Notes: generated by a model not told the origin, from the sequence alone. 64,000 nt of DNA from Pseudanabaena sp. PCC 6802 (GCF_000332175.1 NZ_KB235914.1:3716868-3780867), one strand, 5' to 3'. Counted from the stretch's first letter, positions 47,168 through 56,645 are shown. Translations and numbers: made by a program.

Positions 47168-47917
47168 TTATACCAAATCCCGATCTGTTAACCCGATTTT
47201 CTTGGAGTCCGCACAGGCAGACTTTGGTTGTGTAGCCGCGACTTCTAGCTGCCAGGCATATAGAGGTGTAATCAACTCGGATTTAGCCTTAGTATGGCGA
47301 TCGCGTGAATTCTTGAAGAATTTGAATATTTGCAGGATCGATATCCAGGCCAATAAGCCCAACAAAACGAATAAACCAAATCGCGTCACGTAATGAGCTA
47401 GCTGTTCTAGGGAGATGAAACTACCTGCAAAGTAGGCAAGGCTGGTTATAATCGACGACCATATAATTGCCCCAGTGGCATTAAAAAATAAAAATCGCCT
47501 GTAGGACATACCCGATAGCCCCGCCATCGGGCCTGCAAAGATACGGAGTAGGGTGATAAATCTACCAAAAAATACCGCGCGATCGGCATTGCCAACAAAT
47601 TTCTCTCTGGCTCTAACCACTTGCTCGTGACTGACGCGGAACAGTCGGCCAATTTTCTCTAGAACCTTTATCCCTCCCCATCTGCCCAGCCAATAACCAA
47701 AGTTATCGCCGAGGATTGCCCCTAATGCAGTACAGACAAGCACTATGGGATATGAAAGTTCGTTGCTGCCAGCCAGAAATCCACCTACTAGTACGATCGT
47801 CTCCCCAGGAATAGGGATGCCAGCATTTTCCAGCATAATGCCCAAAAAAATGAACCAGTAGCCATAGGTATGGGCGAGGTTCTGAATTGCTTCTAGAGGT
47901 ATAAAGTCGAAGGACAT
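47168..47917 (-). CDS. DedA family (SNARE-associated) membrane protein
   Basis: 249 residues: YWFIFLGIMLENAGIPIPGETIVLVGGFLAG and GDNFGYWLGRWGG, FFGRFITLLRIFAGPMAGLSGMSYRRFLFFNATGAIIWS are the DedA signature, including the Glu and Arg residues tied to lipid scramblase activity. About four to five hydrophobic segments are seen. DedA proteins recycle undecaprenyl phosphate or move phospholipids in known cases. The C-terminal 45 residues are hydrophilic and variable. Confidence 0.92.
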   Translation of the reverse strand: MSFDFIPLEAIQNLAHTYGYWFIFLGIMLENAGIPIPGETIVLVGGFLAGSNELSYPIVLVCTALGAILGDNFGYWLGRWGGIKVLEKIGRLFRVSHEQVVRAREKFVGNADRAVFFGRFITLLRIFAGPMAGLSGMSYRRFLFFNATGAIIWSSIITSLAYFAGSFISLEQLAHYVTRFGLFVLLGLLAWISILQIFKFFKNSRDRHTKAKSELITPLYAWQLEVAATQPKSACADSKKIGLTDRDLV

Positions 47918-48037
47918 CCAGTGGTTTGCCTGAGGAGATTGTTACTTTTTGTATCAATGTATCAATTTTATTATAGGAGCTAAGCTCAGGTTTTTGGTTT
48001 AAAAATTGAGATACTGAGATACAACGGAATTCTAGAT

Positions 48038-48130
48038 ATAGCCGTAGACAGATCGGTTAGTTCAGGGGGTGTGGGGGTTTCACCCCCACGCAGGGGTATA
48101 ACTCCTGCACCCCGTCCTACGCCTAGCTAT
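48038..48130. repeat. R1 repeat, diverged copy F
   Basis: A 93-bp copy with the left arm ATAGCCGTAGACAGATC and a shortened right arm (CCTAGCTAT); the central hairpin is changed to GTGGGGGTTTCACCCCCAC and the second to GCAGGGGTATAACTCCTGC. The stem of the first hairpin is conserved although its loop differs, which suggests that pairing is kept. It lies between dedA and hemW. Confidence 0.78.
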
Positions 48131-48174
48131 AATTCTTCCCTGTATTCGGAATTGCCGATCGGGTTGAAATTGCT

Positions 48175-49350
48175 TTAAGAAATTGCTTCAAACAGATCGG
48201 CAATAATCTCGTTAGAAAATAGCCAGCCTTCAGGTACTGAAAGACTGAGGTAATCCTGGCGATCGCCGATTAACTGCGCCCATCCTTTTTGAAAATAGGG
48301 TTGCAAGCATGTCAAAGCTCTTGCCACTAAGTCTTTGCCATAGTTCTGGTTTAGTTTATGCAGGCTAATCCCCTCCGCTAAACGCAAACCCTGCATGAGC
48401 GTATCGAGTAATTCATCTTTCGGTAGAGTTGGCGGCGCGTTGGGCGCAATGCCTCGATCTCGCCACGCAGCCACCATCTCAAAGTAATCTCGCAGTTTGC
48501 GGGGGCGATCGATACGACATTTATCGACATAGCTGGTTGCGCCCATGCCGACACCGTAAAACGGGCGGTTGTGCCAATAGGTGAGGTTATGGCGGCATTG
48601 ATAGCCAGACCGAGCATAATTCGAGATCTCGTAATGCGTGTAGCCTGCCGCTTGCAGTTGGGCGCTCGCTGATAGATACATTTCCACCGTAGCTGCCTCA
48701 GTTGGTAAGGGTCGATCGCCTGCTTGATAGCGTTTGCCAAATGCCGTGCTGGGTTCGATCGTCAGATCGTAGACAGAGAGGTGGGTGGGCTGCAGCGCGA
48801 TCGCCCGTGCGAGCGACTCCTGCCATTGGTGCATATTTTGATGGGGGAGACCTGAAATTAAGTCGAGGCTGAAATTAGTAATTCCAGCAAGAGCGATCGC
48901 CTCAACCGCCGTGTAGATGTCGTCAACACCGTGACCGCGTCCGGCTAAGTCGAGCAGTTCCTGTTGAAATGCCTGAGCACCTAAGCTAATCCGATTAACC
49001 CCCGCCGAGCGATAGCCGCGCAAACTCTCCAGGGTTACAGTGCCAGGATTAGCTTCCAAGGAGATCTCCACATCATCGGCAATGCCAAACTGGCGATCGA
49101 TTGTCTCCAGGATGGTTGCGATCTGCCGTACATCTAGCAACGAAGGCGTACCACCCCCAAAAAATATAGTTTGTAGAGGGGGACAGTGTTTTTGTTGTAT
49201 TTCGGCTGCGGTCAGTACGATCTCCCAGCAAATAGCATCGACATATCGTGCCTTTAAGTCCTGACCGCCTGTTGTAATGGCGAAGTCGCAGTAAAAACAA
49301 CGCCTGAGGCAAAAGGGAATGTGTAGATAAATTGACTCAACTAGTTCCAC
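48175..49350 (-). CDS. hemW: HemW, radical SAM haem chaperone (coproporphyrinogen III oxidase-like)
   Basis: 391 residues with the radical SAM cluster motif CLRRCFYCDF (CxxxCxxC), IFFGGGTPSLL, VEISLEANPGTV and GVNRISLGAQAFQQELLDLAGRGH. The QCRHNLTYWHNRPFYGVGMGATSY segment marks the HemW subgroup, not true HemN. HemW inserts haem into respiratory or photosynthetic proteins. The C-terminal winged-helix region (LLDTLMQGLRLAEGISL) is complete. Confidence 0.9.
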   Translation of the reverse strand: MELVESIYLHIPFCLRRCFYCDFAITTGGQDLKARYVDAICWEIVLTAAEIQQKHCPPLQTIFFGGGTPSLLDVRQIATILETIDRQFGIADDVEISLEANPGTVTLESLRGYRSAGVNRISLGAQAFQQELLDLAGRGHGVDDIYTAVEAIALAGITNFSLDLISGLPHQNMHQWQESLARAIALQPTHLSVYDLTIEPSTAFGKRYQAGDRPLPTEAATVEMYLSASAQLQAAGYTHYEISNYARSGYQCRHNLTYWHNRPFYGVGMGATSYVDKCRIDRPRKLRDYFEMVAAWRDRGIAPNAPPTLPKDELLDTLMQGLRLAEGISLHKLNQNYGKDLVARALTCLQPYFQKGWAQLIGDRQDYLSLSVPEGWLFSNEIIADLFEAIS

Positions 49351-49382
49351 AAATACATAAAGTGCATAAAGACTCTACTAGG

Positions 49383-49526
49383 CAGAGCACGATCTCTATA
49401 GGTTAAGGTGGTAGTAATTCCCACACCACCTAACCTACCTAATTTATTAAGAGATGGTGGAAAAATGGTAGTTGTGTAAAATTATATGTTAAGCCTTGAG
49501 AAAGGCTGAAGGGATCGTGCTGTGGC
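49383..49526. other. Candidate structured RNA or palindromic element upstream of the PIN-TRAM gene
   Basis: A perfect 9-bp outer pair AGCACGATC (49386-49394) and GATCGTGCT (49513-49521) encloses a strong hairpin AGGTTAAGGTGGT (49400-49412) with ACCACCTAACCT (49425-49436) and a smaller AGCCTT/AAGGCT hairpin (49492-49507). The gap 49351-49615 has no ORF. It could be a non-coding RNA, a leader structure for the downstream gene, or a repeat of a family not otherwise present here. Confidence 0.5.
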
Positions 49527-49615
49527 AGGAGTAACACTCTAAGCTAATCCAAGTTCCCCAATTTAGAACATACATAACACATACATACATACTAGAGCGG
49601 AGATGCTCAACCATC

Positions 49616-50692
49616 ATGATTGATGCTGTCATTATTATTACATTCATTCTTGCAGGTGCGGGCACGGGCTTTCATGGCGTGGACTTGCTACCTGTAGAAG
49701 TACTAGCAAAAATTAACCCTCACGGGTTGCGCTGGGTAGCCTTAGGTTTTGGCGCATTTTTTGGGTTGATTTTAGGCATAGTAGCGCAAAATGCCTACCG
49801 TCGCCTCGAAGCCAAAGTTAGGGTTATGCCAGTTGAGGCTCTACTCAGCCGCGCTGTAGGCCTGGTAGTGGGGTTGCTGGTTGCCAATCTGATGCTAGCG
49901 CCATTATTCCTATTACCCATTCCCGATGACTTCTCCTTTTTCAAGCCTCTAACGGCAATCCTGGTGAGTATCATGTTTGCCTATACGGGCATGACGCTTT
50001 CAGATACTCACGGACGTGCCCTCGTGCGCTTGATTAACCCCAACAACATTGAAAGTAGCTTGCTAGCTGAGGGTATCCTCAAGCCAGCAGCGACCAAGAT
50101 TCTCGATACAAGTTGCGTGATTGACGGTCGGATTGAAACCCTAATGAACACGGGCTTCCTGGAAGGACAACTCCTGATCCCGCAGTTTGTGATTCAGGAA
50201 TTGCAGACGATCGCCGATAGCTCCAACGATCAAAAGCGCGTGCGCGGACGCAGGGGACTGGATATTCTCAATAATATGCGGAACGATTACGGCGATCGCG
50301 TGGTCATTCACCCCGCCGACTACGAGGATATCTCCACTGTTGATGCTAAACTCGTGCGACTGGCGCAGGAAATTAACGGCACGCTCATCACTAATGACTA
50401 CAACCTCAATAAAGTCGCAAACCTCCAGCAGGTCGATGTACTGAACATTAACGATCTGGCTCAGGCATTGCGTCCTACCTATTTACCTGGCGACGGCTTG
50501 AACCTCAAAGTAATCAAAGACGGGAAAGAACCAACACAGGGAGTTGGTTATCTCGATGACGGAACTATGGTAGTGATCGAAGATGGACGACGCTACATTG
50601 GTAAGCAATTACATGTAATTGTGACGAGCGCCTTGCAAACGTCCGCTGGCCGCATGATTTTTGCCCGACCTGAAGTGACGGCAAACGTTTAG
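49616..50692 (+). CDS. PIN/TRAM domain membrane protein (YacL family)
   Basis: 358 residues. Four N-terminal membrane helices (about 1-140) are followed by a PIN nuclease domain (ILDTSCVIDGRIETLMNTGFLEGQLLIPQFVIQELQTIAD, conserved Asp and Glu residues, LITNDYNLNKVA) and a C-terminal TRAM RNA-binding domain (GEPTQGVGYLDDGTMVVIEDG-like). The layout is that of YacL/PIN-TRAM proteins of Gram-positives and cyanobacteria. A role in RNA processing at the membrane is inferred. The next gene begins 2 bp after the stop. Confidence 0.92.
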   Translation: MIDAVIIITFILAGAGTGFHGVDLLPVEVLAKINPHGLRWVALGFGAFFGLILGIVAQNAYRRLEAKVRVMPVEALLSRAVGLVVGLLVANLMLAPLFLLPIPDDFSFFKPLTAILVSIMFAYTGMTLSDTHGRALVRLINPNNIESSLLAEGILKPAATKILDTSCVIDGRIETLMNTGFLEGQLLIPQFVIQELQTIADSSNDQKRVRGRRGLDILNNMRNDYGDRVVIHPADYEDISTVDAKLVRLAQEINGTLITNDYNLNKVANLQQVDVLNINDLAQALRPTYLPGDGLNLKVIKDGKEPTQGVGYLDDGTMVVIEDGRRYIGKQLHVIVTSALQTSAGRMIFARPEVTANV

Positions 50693-50694
50693 TC

Positions 50695-52041
50695 ATGGTA
50701 ATTCCCGAGCGTCAGGTGGTTTCAGGTAAGCCAGATTGGGGTTCGTCGCAATCGGCGCAGTTAATTGCTATTTCCTCATTTTTGGCTGGTCTTTTCATTC
50801 TAGTCAATAGCATCGTGCCTGTTTTGAGGGTAGGCAATCCGCAGCTATTAACGATTGTTTTAGTCTCTTCATTACTGGCATTTATTTTTTCTAGGTATGT
50901 AGCGCTTTCGATCTGGCGAGACTGCCGACAAAACTCGCCTTTTAGCTTTACGGGCGAGTTAACTACGGGCATAGGAATTGGTTGGTTGGTGCTGTTAGGG
51001 CTATTAAACTTTAACCTACCGCCAGAAATAACAAATGCACTGGTTGCAGCTTTATGGTTGTTTGTAAGTGCGGGATTATTAGGTATATCAACGTGGCTGG
51101 GTTTAGCCATAGGTAAACCAATAACAGAAGCAGATTTAGCCATTTCCGATCGCCTCAGCGTGATTACGTATGGCGATCGAAGCGTGTGCATCAGCCCCAC
51201 ATCTCTCAGCCAGCAACCGCGTCAGTTTAACAGCGCGATCTTATTGCTCCTGAGCGTGTTTTTTTGGACGACGCTAGAAGGTTCTGGGTACATTCGGACA
51301 ATTGTGGCGATCGCGCTGGCAATGGCAGGTTTGACGGGCTTAAGTACGTGGCAAATTCTAGTAAAACCACAGCAGCGGCTGTTACAGATGCAATTTAGCG
51401 GTATCTGGGGCTTGGAGTCTATCTACACAATTAACTTGCAAGCCTTTTCCAGGTTAGAGGTGGTGAAGTTGCGCGAAGGCGATCTGAGTTGGATGCAGTT
51501 GGCTGGCTATAGTAAGGATATTACCTTACCCAGTGCGGTTCTAGGTACGGGTAAGACAAATGGCGAAAGCGAGTTAGGACAAGCCTTATTGAACAGTTGC
51601 AATTTAGCACGCCATGAAACTACCCGCGATAGTTTAGGTTTAGTTGGCATTCTATTACCTCAAGGAGCTGGCATCCTGGCTGGTATAGCGTTTATCGCTG
51701 TTGGCTTGTTTTCTATGCTATTTTTACCTTCACTGCCCAGGACCGCCCTTCCAGGCTGCGTTATGCTGATGGGTGCATGTCTGATCGCTCCTGTGGTGGC
51801 ACGATATGTAATTAATTTGGTTGCACCTGCGAGCCTGATGCCAGACTCGCCAAAGTATGCCGATCGCCTGCAAGCATGGGAAATAGGGCTGGCTTTAGTA
51901 ATTGCATTTGCCGCACTGAGAAACGCTCAAGGAGTTAATGTCTTACCATTAATTAGTTTGGCCGGAGCGTGGACGTGTTTTGGCATAGGGGTTTGCATTC
52001 TTACCTTAGTGCGGCGCACGCCGATCGCAACTAAAAATTAG
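50695..52041 (+). CDS. Multi-pass membrane protein of unknown function
   Basis: 448 residues with about nine hydrophobic segments: four in the first 140 residues, two around 190-225, and three in the last 130. The soluble stretch between (about 230-300) reads RLLQMQFSGIWGLESIYTINLQAFSRLEVVKLREGDLSW. It resembles proteins annotated as cofactor-assembly (CCB-like) factors in cyanobacteria, but I am not sure. It starts 2 bp after the PIN-TRAM stop, so translation is probably coupled. Confidence 0.7.
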   Translation: MVIPERQVVSGKPDWGSSQSAQLIAISSFLAGLFILVNSIVPVLRVGNPQLLTIVLVSSLLAFIFSRYVALSIWRDCRQNSPFSFTGELTTGIGIGWLVLLGLLNFNLPPEITNALVAALWLFVSAGLLGISTWLGLAIGKPITEADLAISDRLSVITYGDRSVCISPTSLSQQPRQFNSAILLLLSVFFWTTLEGSGYIRTIVAIALAMAGLTGLSTWQILVKPQQRLLQMQFSGIWGLESIYTINLQAFSRLEVVKLREGDLSWMQLAGYSKDITLPSAVLGTGKTNGESELGQALLNSCNLARHETTRDSLGLVGILLPQGAGILAGIAFIAVGLFSMLFLPSLPRTALPGCVMLMGACLIAPVVARYVINLVAPASLMPDSPKYADRLQAWEIGLALVIAFAALRNAQGVNVLPLISLAGAWTCFGIGVCILTLVRRTPIATKN

Positions 52042-52050
52042 AATTGGAAC

Positions 52051-52338
52051 TTATGCCAGCTTCATGAGAACAAATGGCTGGACGATTAAGCTAGGAAATG
52101 TTTGCTCTTTGTTTTGATTCCAGGTTAAGAATTGTTCCTCTGTTGGATGTGCAAGTAATCCATGCTCCAACCATTGCTGTACCAGAGCTACGTTATCTTG
52201 GGCGATCGCCACTCCCACATCGACTAAATCCAAACTGGAAGAGACTAGAAATAGTCTACTCCGTAGTGCGTGTTCCTCCAACCAGCCCCATTCAGCCACA
52301 TCCATCATTTCCGTTAACTCTGCTCTCAGGTCGCTCAT
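52051..52338 (-). CDS. DUF2288 family protein
   Basis: 95 residues matching DUF2288 over the full length: LRAELTEMMDVAEWGWLEEHALRSRLFLVSSSLDLVDVGVAIAQDNVALVQQWLEHGLL and PSLIVQPFVLMKLA. Its ATG shares one base with the stop codon of the glycosylase gene (TAATG), with GGAGGA in front, so it is translationally coupled to it. Function is unknown; the coupling hints at a DNA-repair-related role only by context. Confidence 0.87.
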   Translation of the reverse strand: MSDLRAELTEMMDVAEWGWLEEHALRSRLFLVSSSLDLVDVGVAIAQDNVALVQQWLEHGLLAHPTEEQFLTWNQNKEQTFPSLIVQPFVLMKLA

Positions 52339-53060
52339 TAAAATTCCTCCTCTGCCATCAGTTCCAAATACCTAGCCTTTACCCGTTGAATATCTTGCCA
52401 CATCAGCCACTTGGGGCTGCCTTCTTCTCGACTAGCATTCCGCAATAAATAAGCAGGGTGGAAAATCGGCATTGCCAATCTTCCTTGCCACTCCATCCAT
52501 TCGCCTCTAATCCTGGTAATGCCGCGCTTATCACCCGTAATTGCCTTTACGGCAGTCGCTCCTGTGAGAAGGATAATTTTGGGATCGACGAGACGGATTT
52601 GCTCTAATAGGTATGGCTTGCAAGCGGCAACTTCTTCATCGGTGGGCACGCGATTGCCAGGCGGCCTGCATTTATTAATGTTGCAAATATAGACATTCGA
52701 CTCGTCTAGTCCCACTGATGCCAGAATCTTATCCAGCAACTGCCCGGCCTTACCCACAAAAGGTAGCCCCTGTTCGTCCTCGTTCTGACCGGGAGCCTCG
52801 CCAATAATCATAATCTTGGCATTGCGATTACCGCGCTCTACCACAACGTTAATCCGCGTTGCTGCTAGAGGGCACTTCTGGCAAGCCATAGCCTCCGCCC
52901 TTAGAGCGTCAAGGTTGGCATAGATAGCGTTACTTGCAGGTGGTACTGCCACTGGCACGGTGGGCTTAGCCTCCGATTTTGGTGGAACTGGCTCTAGATC
53001 GAACAGGCTCATTTGTTCGCGATCGCTTTGGTTCATTGAAATATCCAACAAATTTTCCAC
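52338..53060 (-). CDS. Uracil-DNA glycosylase, family 4 (Fe-S type)
   Basis: 240 residues; a start at the internal Met9 (MNQSDREQ) is possible. Motifs: CQKCPLAATR (first cluster Cys pair), IMIIGEAPGQNEDEQGLPFVGKAGQLLD (family 4 motif), YICNINKCRPPGNRVP (cluster Cys), LLTGATAVKAI and MPIFHPAYLLRN (catalytic His). It removes uracil from DNA and carries a 4Fe-4S cluster. An N-terminal Pro/Ala-rich linker precedes the catalytic domain, as in many cyanobacterial members. Confidence 0.92.
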   Translation of the reverse strand: MENLLDISMNQSDREQMSLFDLEPVPPKSEAKPTVPVAVPPASNAIYANLDALRAEAMACQKCPLAATRINVVVERGNRNAKIMIIGEAPGQNEDEQGLPFVGKAGQLLDKILASVGLDESNVYICNINKCRPPGNRVPTDEEVAACKPYLLEQIRLVDPKIILLTGATAVKAITGDKRGITRIRGEWMEWQGRLAMPIFHPAYLLRNASREEGSPKWLMWQDIQRVKARYLELMAEEEF

Positions 53061-53074
53061 TGATGGGCGATTCT

Positions 53075-53140
53075 GTAGGGGGCAGGTTTTGTAGGAGCGT
53101 ATCGTTGAAAATCGACAACTTCGGGCTAAACCTGCGCCCC
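53075..53140. repeat. R3 palindromic repeat, copy 2
   Basis: The left arm GTAGGGGGCAGGTTTTGTAG and right arm GGGCTAAACCTGCGCCCC are imperfectly inverted and match the copy at 20044-20110 in their arms; the centre differs. The remaining sequence to chlB (53141-53341) is AT-rich and probably holds the chlB promoter. Confidence 0.65.
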
Positions 53141-53341
53141 GCGCTAATAAATTTTTACCGCACCCTGATGCTACTCAGCATAATATTCAACTATATTCTT
53201 AATCTTATTCGCCGTGTAAAGAACAGTTGCTAGTGCCAGCATTATAAAAATAAAGAATGTTTAAGCGATCGCCCCAAGGTGCTTACCCGCCATTTAGGCT
53301 TAAAAAAGATTTATAAGTTAGCGCTATAGAGAAGAACATAT

Positions 53342-54868
53342 ATGAAATTGGCATATTGGATGTACGCTGGCCCCGCGCATATTGGCACGTTGCGCATAGC
53401 TAGCTCGTTTAAGAACGTTCACGCCATTATGCATGCGCCTTTAGGCGATGACTATTTCAACGTCATGCGCTCCATGTTGGAAAGAGAGCGCAACTTCACC
53501 CCAGTCACGACCAGCGTAGTCGATCGCCACGTACTGGCACGCGGCTCTGGCGAAAAGGTGGTCGATAATATTACGCGCAAAGACAGCGAAGAGTCCCCGG
53601 ATTTAATCGTACTAACCCCTACCTGCACGTCCAGCATCCTGCAAGAAGACCTGCATAACTTCGTCGAGCAGGCTCAAATGAATTCCAAGGGCGATGTGAT
53701 GCTGGCGGATGTCAATCACTATCGCGTTAACGAACTGCAAGCTGCCGATCGCACCCTGGAACAAATCGTCAAATTCTACATTGAGAAAGCACGCAAGAAG
53801 GGCGATCTGCCTACGGGCAAAACTAGCAAGCCCTCTGTAAATATCATCGGCATTTCCACGCTCGGCTTTCACAACCACCACGACTGCACTGAACTGAAGC
53901 GCCTGATGGCGGATCTCGGTATTGAGATCAATCAGGTAATTCCTGAGGGTGCCTCGGTACATGAATTGAAGAATCTCCCACAAGCCTGGTTTAACCTCGT
54001 CCCCTACCGCGAGTTAGGATTGATGACAGCTAACTACCTGCAAGCAGAATTTGGGATGCCATTTGTGGATATCACACCTATGGGCGTAGTGGAAACCGCA
54101 CGTTGCATTCGCAAAATCCAGGAAGTATTGAACGCTCAAGGCGCAGAGGTTGACTACGAAGAGTTCATCAACGAGCAAACTCTCTACGTCTCGGAAGCCG
54201 CATGGTTCTCTCGTTCGATTGACTGCCAAAATCTCACGGGTAAAAAAGCCGTAGTCTACGGCGATGCCACCCATGCTGTCGCAATGGCAAAAATTCTCAC
54301 CCGCGAGATGGGAATTCACGTCGTCTGGGCTGGAACGTTCTGCAAATACGACGAGGAATGGTTCCGCCAGGAAGTAAGCGAATATTGCGATGAAGTAATT
54401 ATCAGCGACGATCACGGTTATATCGGCGATCGCATTGCTCAAGTCGAACCCGCCGCCATCTTTGGCACTCAGATGGAGCGCCACGTTGGCAAGCGCCTGA
54501 ATATTCCCTGCGGCGTGATTTCGTCACCCGTCCACATCCAGAACTTTACGCTGGGCTTCAAACCGTTCCTGGGTTATGAAGGCACCAACCAGATCTGCGA
54601 CCTCGTCTACAACTCCTTTACGCTAGGCATGGAAGATCACCTTTTGGAGATCTTTGGCGGCCACGACACCAAGGAAGTGATTACCAAGGGTATCTCAGCA
54701 GACTCTGATATGAACTGGAATAAAGAAGCCAAAGAGCTGCTCAATAAAATCCCCGGATTTGTGCGCGGCAAAGTGAAGCGCAATACAGAGAAATTCGCAC
54801 GCGATCGCAACATTAGCGAAATCACGTTAGAAGTCTTCTACGCCGCCAAGGAATCTGTTGGTGCATAA
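53342..54868 (+). CDS. chlB: Light-independent protochlorophyllide reductase subunit B
   Basis: 508 residues, full-length Chl[36 protein letters not shown] (Asp36, the unusual Asp ligand of the NB cluster), [47 protein letters not shown] and the C-terminal domain ([18 protein letters not shown]). With ChlL and ChlN it reduces protochlorophyllide without light, using a nitrogenase-like mechanism. chlL and chlN are not in the window; in cyanobacteria chlB is often apart from them. A clear terminator follows. Confidence 0.97.
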   Translation: MKLAYWMYAGPAHIGTLRIASSFKNVHAIMHAPLGDDYFNVMRSMLERERNFTPVTTSVVDRHVLARGSGEKVVDNITRKDSEESPDLIVLTPTCTSSILQEDLHNFVEQAQMNSKGDVMLADVNHYRVNELQAADRTLEQIVKFYIEKARKKGDLPTGKTSKPSVNIIGISTLGFHNHHDCTELKRLMADLGIEINQVIPEGASVHELKNLPQAWFNLVPYRELGLMTANYLQAEFGMPFVDITPMGVVETARCIRKIQEVLNAQGAEVDYEEFINEQTLYVSEAAWFSRSIDCQNLTGKKAVVYGDATHAVAMAKILTREMGIHVVWAGTFCKYDEEWFRQEVSEYCDEVIISDDHGYIGDRIAQVEPAAIFGTQMERHVGKRLNIPCGVISSPVHIQNFTLGFKPFLGYEGTNQICDLVYNSFTLGMEDHLLEIFGGHDTKEVITKGISADSDMNWNKEAKELLNKIPGFVRGKVKRNTEKFARDRNISEITLEVFYAAKESVGA

Positions 54869-54913
54869 AAACAGGTAAACATAAGCGACTAGCTGTAATT
54901 TTGAGTAATACTT

Positions 54914-54964
54914 AAGGCAGGGAGAACCAATTGACACGATTGGCTTATCCCTGCTTGTTTTTGC
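54914..54964 (+). terminator. Intrinsic terminator of chlB
   Basis: GCAGGGA (54917-54923) pairs with TCCCTGC (54948-54954); a second pair CCAATT/ATTGG lies inside. It is followed at once by TTGTTTTTG. It is the clearest rho-independent terminator in the window. Confidence 0.8.
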
Positions 54965-55017
54965 TACAAGTATAGATAAATACTATAGCTGTGTATTAAT
55001 TACTTAGCAGGAATATT

Positions 55018-55659
55018 ATGGTTACATTACAGGCAAAGAACTTAACTCTAGAGGATGTACAAAACCTGTTAGGCCTTCAGGAAGAAGTTGACGGCTCATT
55101 TACAAATTTATTAGATTTAAAGCCCCTTACAGAATTTGAGCAACAAGAGCTTACCCAAATTAGAGATGATTTTCGACACTATATTGCCAGTGGCAAGGTT
55201 TCTGAAGGACAGGTGAAATTTTTGGTAATTGCGCCTTTGATGCGTCTAGCTGGTTTTTATAAAGCTCCTTTGGAAATTACCCTCGAAGAGGATATTGCCG
55301 CGATCGAGATCGTTGATGAAGATACTAAAATTAACGGTAGGTTGGACATCCTAGCTGTCAAGAAAACTCTCTCAAAAACTGAAGCTGCTTTTTGGATTTT
55401 GGTAGTTGAGGCAAAGAACAGTGAAATCTCAGCCCTCGCCGGACTACCACAACTGCTGGCCTATGCCTACAAAAGTCTGGAATATCAACCCAATATTTGG
55501 GGATTGACTACAAATGGCGTAACGTATCAGTTCGTCCACATTCGCCAAGGGAATCCACCAACTTATCAATTACTGCCGGATCTGAGCTTGATTAATTCTG
55601 AGCGTTTAGTGCAATTACTCCAGGTACTTAAATCTATTCGCGATTTGGTAGCCGCATAA
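55018..55659 (+). CDS. HSDR_N-like (type I restriction R protein N-terminal-like) protein
   Basis: 213 residues. A helical head (about 1-60) is followed by KFLVIAPLMRLAGFYKAPLEITLEED, KINGRLDILAVKK and FWILVVEAKNSEISALAGLPQLLAYAYKSL, which has the D...ExK spacing of PD-(D/E)XK nucleases and matches the HSDR_N domain. No helicase, methylase or specificity gene is next to it. Such solo proteins are frequent in cyanobacteria, with unknown function. It lies 13 bp from the stop of the convergent larB. Confidence 0.78.
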   Translation: MVTLQAKNLTLEDVQNLLGLQEEVDGSFTNLLDLKPLTEFEQQELTQIRDDFRHYIASGKVSEGQVKFLVIAPLMRLAGFYKAPLEITLEEDIAAIEIVDEDTKINGRLDILAVKKTLSKTEAAFWILVVEAKNSEISALAGLPQLLAYAYKSLEYQPNIWGLTTNGVTYQFVHIRQGNPPTYQLLPDLSLINSERLVQLLQVLKSIRDLVAA

Positions 55660-55672
55660 ATCTGCTACAGAT

Positions 55673-56434
55673 TTATCGCCGACGGGCAACTCTGAGGATT
55701 TGACAGGCAAGCATTGCCGCACCAAAGCCATTATCAATATTAACGACCCCAATGCCTGTGGCGCAGGAATTGAGCATGGTAAGTAAAGGTGCAATACCGT
55801 TAAAACTGGCACCATAACCCACGCTGGTCGGTACGGCAATTACGGGACAATCCACCAAACCTGCTACGACGCTCGCCAAAGCGCCTTCCATTCCCGCTAC
55901 GACAATCAGGACATCGGCGGCGTGCAATATTTGTTTGTGTGTTAAAAGACGATGAATGCCAGCCACACCGACATCCCAGAGACGCTGCACTTGATAGCCG
56001 CACAGTTCGGCGGTAACCGCTGCTTCCTCGGCCACTGGAAGATCGGCTGTACCCGCTGTCACGATCGCGATCGCTCCCTTCTCGGCATCAATGTCTGGGG
56101 CTTTGCCTAGCGTGCAGATCTGCGCCAGGGGAAAGTAATTTAAATCGGGTAGTTCGGACTTTAGTTGTTCGTATACAGGCTGGGAGATGCGAGTTGTCAT
56201 GACGAGAGGAGTGCGCGATCGCATCGCCTGCACGATCGCCACAATTTGCTCCGGGGTTTTACCCAAGCCAAACACGACCTCTGGGAATCCAGTGCGCAGT
56301 TGGCGGTGATTGTCGATTTTGGCAATGTCGCCAACTGGTTCAAAATCGAAATATTTGAGTTGCTCTAGTGCCGCATCTGGGCTGAGGGTACCGTCAGCTA
56401 CAGTCTGCAAAAGTTGTCTCAATTCTTCTTTCAT
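55673..56434 (-). CDS. larB: LarB, nickel-pincer cofactor biosynthesis carboxylase
   Basis: 253 residues: an N-terminal helical region (LRQLLQTVADGTLSPDAALEQLKYFDFE), then the AIR-carboxylase-like core (AIVTAGTADLPVAEEAAVTAELCG, VADVLIVVAGMEGALASVVAGLV, PTSVGYGASFNGIAPLLTMLNSCATGIGVVNIDNGFGAA). LarB carboxylates and hydrolyses NaAD in making the nickel pincer cofactor of lactate racemase. No larC or larE is beside it. Confidence 0.93.
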   Translation of the reverse strand: MKEELRQLLQTVADGTLSPDAALEQLKYFDFEPVGDIAKIDNHRQLRTGFPEVVFGLGKTPEQIVAIVQAMRSRTPLVMTTRISQPVYEQLKSELPDLNYFPLAQICTLGKAPDIDAEKGAIAIVTAGTADLPVAEEAAVTAELCGYQVQRLWDVGVAGIHRLLTHKQILHAADVLIVVAGMEGALASVVAGLVDCPVIAVPTSVGYGASFNGIAPLLTMLNSCATGIGVVNIDNGFGAAMLACQILRVARRR

Positions 56435-56444
56435 TAACTAACTT

Positions 56445-56566
56445 ACCGCACAGTGCGGTTAAAAACCTACCACAGAGTTACTAGACCGCAATATACAGTC
56501 TAACATGCACAAATAAACATACTAGACGCAAAAAGTGGTAAAAGACGCTTTTTAAAGGTACTAGAC
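56445..56566. promoter_or_regulatory. Possible regulatory region: palindrome and three spaced TACTAGAC octamers
   Basis: ACCGCACAGTGCGGT (56445-56459) is a 15-bp palindrome with a single central base, 11 bp upstream of larB. Three copies of TACTAGAC start at 56479, 56520 and 56559, spaced 41 and 39 bp, close to four helical turns each. The region is AT-rich and gene-free, between larB and the foreign ORF. A regulator binding on one DNA face is an inference. Confidence 0.4.
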
Positions 56567-56645
56567 TACTAAATGCGGTAATATACGTCAATTCAGTGTG
56601 CTATACTACACTTGGCGCTTTAATATATAGTTCGACAGACCAACG

